NCBI GenBank assembly: GCA_964628385.1
Contig: CAZVOD010000067.1
Coordinates: forward strand, 1-26,892
Origin: JANQPA01 sp964628385
GTDB lineage: Bacteria > Bacteroidota > Bacteroidia > Chitinophagales > Saprospiraceae
Direction: 5' to 3'
DNA: 26,892 bases
The notes under the pieces were generated by a model. It did not search any database. It worked only from the letters and a program-made list of their open reading frames with translations, and had not been told where the DNA came from. A program made the translations under genes and the position numbers. Of the stretch, positions 23,943 through 26,892 are shown in pieces (the first letter of the stretch is position 1; each line of letters begins with the position of its first letter).

Positions 23943-25118
23943 TTATTTACCCACAACATCTACTCCCCTTTTCACCGTAAATTTAGGAATATGTCCCGGT
24001 AATCGAGTAAGTAATTCATAATTCATACTATTATTCATATCACTAAAAGACGTGACGGTCATCGTTTGCCCGCCCTGAGAACCAATCAACACCACCTCGT
24101 CGTGAACGTTTACATCCGGTATTTCTGTCACGTCAATAACGACCATATTCATATTGACAAAGCCCACTACAGGAGCACGGTGCCCATTGACCAAAACGTG
24201 GCCATTATTACTTAAATTCCGACTAAATCCATAGCCGTAGCCCACCGGCACAGTAGCAATTTGGCTTGGGCGCATCGTATAATAAGACTTACCATAACTC
24301 ACATATTCGTCGGCTGGCACATTGGTGACACTCATAATTTTACTTTTCCAGCTCAGAACTCTCTTTAGCGGATCCTCCTCTAGGTGATGCTCTCTCAAAT
24401 AAGCCATGCGCGTTTCCTGATTGGGCCAAAAGCCGTAGCAAGATACTCCTATACGAACCATATCTTTGATAGCCTCCGGATAATTGAAAAGTGCACCGGA
24501 GCAGGCCGTATGTTCGTACCGCGGAACCAGCCCCTGCTTTTTCAGCCTGTCACAAAGACGATCAAATGTATGAATCTGGTCTTTAATCCTTGTCCACAAC
24601 TCAAGGTCTTCCGCTCCGGCAAAGTGAGTACACAGGCCTTCCAATTCTATCAATTCCCGGTTGTTGCTTACTAAATCAACAACTTTATCCAATTCGCTTT
24701 CACAAAACCCGGTTCTGTGCATGCCAGTTTCTAGTTCCAGGTGGATTCTGGCTGCTTTATTGACTCGCCTGGCCGCTTTGATAGTGGCCTTGAGTCGTTC
24801 CAAAGTAAAGACAAAGTAAGAAATTTCATGCTCTATAGCCCATTGCAAGTAGTCATCATCAATGAATCCCATGATCATCAACTCACTGCCTGAGCCCATG
24901 GTTTTTTGAACCCGCATGGCTTCAGCCACACTGAAAACCGAAAAGTGATTGACTCCGCAGTCTTCAATCAGAGGTAATAAATCTTCAATACCATGGCCAT
25001 AAGCATTCGCTTTTACTACCATCGAAAAGCGGGTATCAGCAGAAACCAGTTGGCGAAGAAAGCGAATATTGGTATTTAGGGCCTCATAGCTCAGCTCGAT
25101 AAAGGAAGTATGCAGCAT
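23943..25118 (-). CDS. alr: Alanine racemase
   Basis: The 391-residue enzyme interconverts L- and D-alanine for peptidoglycan. The PLP lysine is K36 in VVKANAYGHG. The opposite catalytic tyrosine is Y275 in VSYGKSYYT. IHLELETGMHRTGF, VRIGVSCYGFWPN and VGYGYGFSR fit the family, and the C-terminal beta domain includes GFVNMNMVVIDVTEIPD. The length is usual for Alr (360-400). The sequence carries the second-monomer MNM substrate segment intact. It is an isolated gene with a DinB-like pseudogene upstream, and its start at 25118 is followed at once by the conserved SFIELSYEALNTNI. Confidence 0.94.
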   Translation of the reverse strand: MLHTSFIELSYEALNTNIRFLRQLVSADTRFSMVVKANAYGHGIEDLLPLIEDCGVNHFSVFSVAEAMRVQKTMGSGSELMIMGFIDDDYLQWAIEHEISYFVFTLERLKATIKAARRVNKAARIHLELETGMHRTGFCESELDKVVDLVSNNRELIELEGLCTHFAGAEDLELWTRIKDQIHTFDRLCDRLKKQGLVPRYEHTACSGALFNYPEAIKDMVRIGVSCYGFWPNQETRMAYLREHHLEEDPLKRVLSWKSKIMSVTNVPADEYVSYGKSYYTMRPSQIATVPVGYGYGFSRNLSNNGHVLVNGHRAPVVGFVNMNMVVIDVTEIPDVNVHDEVVLIGSQGGQTMTVTSFSDMNNSMNYELLTRLPGHIPKFTVKRGVDVVGK

Positions 25119-25167
25119 AGTTGGTTATCGTTTTTGGAAAAAACGAGTGGATGGAAAGGATTGTTTG

Positions 25168-25749
25168 TTATTCTTGCTTCCACTTGCGGACAAAACTATC
25201 TGTAAGGTGTTTTTTTTGTTCAGCCTGCGCAAATTTTTCCTTATTAAAAGCTTCTGATTGACCTTTTGGCACGGTGAGACTCTTCCATGATCCTGCTTTG
25301 AGCATTTTCCTAAAAAAACGATTTGACCAACGTGATACGCGTAAAGCCCGAGTTGTCTGTTAATTGCTTCAGTAATGGTATGTCCCTGATTTCTGATATA
25401 GATTATTTACCCGAAATTTGCTTCATCAATTTGCCTCAATGCATCAAACAGGCAGGCCCAACCTTTTTCCCATTTTTTCAGCATCTCTGCCTTTGTCTTG
25501 ATAATATCTTCAAACTCTTGGTCTCGATTGCGCCACTCTTTTTCCCCCGTCTGTTGTGAGGAAATCAGTCCAGCGAGATAGCATATTACCGGCCATATGG
25601 TTGACAATCATGGCGATGGAATGTCCATCTTCATGAGGTTTTCGGAACAGTTCTTCTTCTGATAATTGCTAAAAATTTTTTTCCGCGAGTAGTTTGTAGT
25701 ATTGAAACTGTTTTTCAGCGCTTTGCAGATAGTTCTCTGTATGGCTCAC
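25168..25749 (-). pseudogene. DinB/DUF1572-like gene, inactivated by two stops and two frameshifts
   Basis: From GTG at 25749 it reads SHTENYLQSAEKQFQYY, then an in-frame TAG, then QLSEEELFRKP and HMAGNMLSRWTDFLTTDG. A one-base gain in a G run (25551-25555) shifts it into EKEWRNRDQEFEDI, then KWEKGWACLFDAL and EANFG, then an in-frame TAA. After it come IIYIRNQGHTITEAINRQL and AYHVGQIVFLGK. One lost base in an A run shifts it again into MLKAGSWKSLTVPKG and the tail to TAA at 25168-25170. The order and wording match DUF1572, a DinB-like family of about 170-180 residues. Two point stops plus two homopolymer shifts make decay far more likely than sequencing error, though the shifts alone could be error. 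Confidence 0.85.
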
Positions 25750-25780
25750 GGTCTTTAATTTTTTAGGCTTCTACATCCAT

Positions 25781-26815
25781 TTAGAATAGGAATATACTTG
25801 CCACAATCATAAAACTTATGAATATTGAAAATACAAAGATGTAGGCCCAGTTTAAGATAGAAAATTTGATAAAAGTTTTGAACCAGTGCTGTTTGTAGTA
25901 GCGCAGCATGGCAACATACATATATACCATCGTCAGGCCAAAGCCCACCAGCGCACCCTGCCAGTGCCAATCGGGGAACGCAATAAAGACAGAGAAGATA
26001 ACGAAGGCGAAGGCATGATAATGAAAAGAAAAGAACAGATGCTCCACAAAAAATCGATCCCGGCGGATGTACAGCAATTTGAGTATGAGAGCAACAGCAG
26101 GCATCATCAATAAAGCCATCCAAATGAGCTTGCTTAGTACGTATTTTAGTAGCGAAGTGGAATCATTGACAAGGCGATAAGTTTGAAAGAACTGTTTTTT
26201 TTCCATCCAGTGAGTCACGCCACTTTCCTCTGCGATCTGGTCTAACCCTTTGGTTATAAAATCAGCATAGGAGACGTTGATTTTTACTTTTTTCGAAGAA
26301 AAGTCGCTACCCCAGATGGTGGTGTTAAAATTAAAAGAGTCCTGTATATCGGTATAAGAGATATGGCTGTAAAGGGTATCCATCACTGCTCCTGCCAACG
26401 GCTGGTTTTCAAAATCCATCAGAGTAGCTTCCCGGGCGGTATCCAGGTCAAGGAGAAAAGCCCCCCGATAGGATTTCTGATCAAAACTATTTTCCTGATC
26501 TTTATCCCACTTAGAAATGATTCCTGAAAATACAATACTGATAGTAGTAAAATGTAAGACACCAGCCACCAGAAAAATTCGAAGAGGCGTAAAATATTGC
26601 TTACGCTTACCATTGAAATACTCTAGGGTAAGCTTACCTGGCACAAATAATGCTCCCATTGTTTTGAATATCTTAGCATCGATATTCAAAACAGAGGACA
26701 TTAACTCTTTTAGCAATGTAAGGACAGTAACCCTCCCGTCATCATTTTTTTGCCCGCAATTCCAGCAGAATACATCTTTAGATTCTCGGGGGGCTCCACA
26801 GTTCAGACATTCCAT
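25781..26815 (-). CDS. DUF3667-like zinc-ribbon membrane protein (copy 2)
   Basis: The 344-residue protein is a paralogue of the gene at 14272-15315. Its zinc ribbon has C3, C6, C17 and C20 (CLNC...CWNCGQKN), then LNIDAKIFKTMGALFVPGKL and FTPLRIFLVAGVLHF. A soluble loop follows (about 110-215), then four hydrophobic spans near KLIWMALLMMPAVALILKLL, YHAFAFVIFSVFIAFP, VGFGLTMVYMYVAMLRYY and the last 25 residues. The loop differs greatly from copy 1, while the ribbon, the FKT...PGKLT block and the membrane part are alike. The function is unknown. It lies just upstream of the DinB-like pseudogene on the same strand. Confidence 0.85.
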   Translation of the reverse strand: MECLNCGAPRESKDVFCWNCGQKNDDGRVTVLTLLKELMSSVLNIDAKIFKTMGALFVPGKLTLEYFNGKRKQYFTPLRIFLVAGVLHFTTISIVFSGIISKWDKDQENSFDQKSYRGAFLLDLDTAREATLMDFENQPLAGAVMDTLYSHISYTDIQDSFNFNTTIWGSDFSSKKVKINVSYADFITKGLDQIAEESGVTHWMEKKQFFQTYRLVNDSTSLLKYVLSKLIWMALLMMPAVALILKLLYIRRDRFFVEHLFFSFHYHAFAFVIFSVFIAFPDWHWQGALVGFGLTMVYMYVAMLRYYKQHWFKTFIKFSILNWAYIFVFSIFISFMIVASIFLF

Positions 26816-26892
26816 AATTCTATCTCTTTCAGTTTTCAGTAAGAAGCTACTGAGCAGCAGTACATAAGTAAAATTAATAAAAAAAGCTGAAA

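Noticed and set aside
25755..26123. 122-codon minus-strand frame rich in Cys and Leu
   Set aside because: It is an out-of-frame shadow of the DUF3667-like gene, whose frame carries clear membrane helices and a zinc ribbon.
1..26892. CRISPR arrays, insertion sequences, phage or defence genes
   Set aside because: No regularly spaced repeats, transposase, integrase or restriction gene could be seen in any frame.

Overview
The window (about 43% G+C by eye) reads as chromosomal DNA of a Bacteroidota bacterium, most likely a Cytophagales-type marine or soil species. The pointers are a fused LpxC-FabZ protein, a secreted glycosidase with a type IX secretion (Por) tail, two DUF3667-type membrane proteins, and TAnnTTTG promoter elements of the Bacteroidota kind. 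I cannot name the genus.

Layout. Positions 1-399 (minus strand) hold an initiator tRNA-fMet(CAU) split between U33 and C34 by a 325-nt ORF-less group I intron with a cyanobacterial tRNA-intron (IC3-like) core. This is the most striking item. From 0.7 to 6.2 kb on the plus strand are a thiolase, the full-length glycine decarboxylase P-protein (followed by a strong terminator) and the heptose epimerase RfaD/HldD. On the minus strand, hemC-hemD-lipoprotein (8.3 to 6.2 kb) form a tight cluster. Divergent from hemC is a lipid A block, lpxD, lpxC/fabZ, lpxA and a lone ABC ATPase (8.4-12.3 kb); lpxC/fabZ, lpxA and the ATPase are tightly coupled. gatB converges on it.

From about 14.2 kb onward the content turns accessory: a DUF3667-like protein, an MscS channel, a membrane-anchored class III nucleotide cyclase, a LysR regulator, a small membrane protein, a GH3 beta-glucosidase, a tandem SnoaL-like lipoprotein, alanine racemase, and a second DUF3667-like paralogue at the right edge. 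Three genes in this part are visibly dead. One is a DUF885-like lipoprotein collapsed to two pieces. One is a bicarbonate transporter (SbtA-like) cut down to its two ends next to its probable LysR regulator. One is a DinB/DUF1572-like gene with two stops and two frameshifts. The right half therefore looks like a stretch undergoing gene loss, the left half like conserved housekeeping.

How the genes fit together: RfaD supplies heptose for the LPS core and LpxD/LpxC/LpxA act in lipid A synthesis, with the FabZ half of the fusion working on acyl-ACP. HemC and HemD are consecutive steps of tetrapyrrole synthesis. GatB and the intron-bearing initiator tRNA belong to translation. I see no CRISPR array, transposase, phage module or defence island. 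The best candidate for something little described is the self-splicing-type intron in the initiator tRNA.
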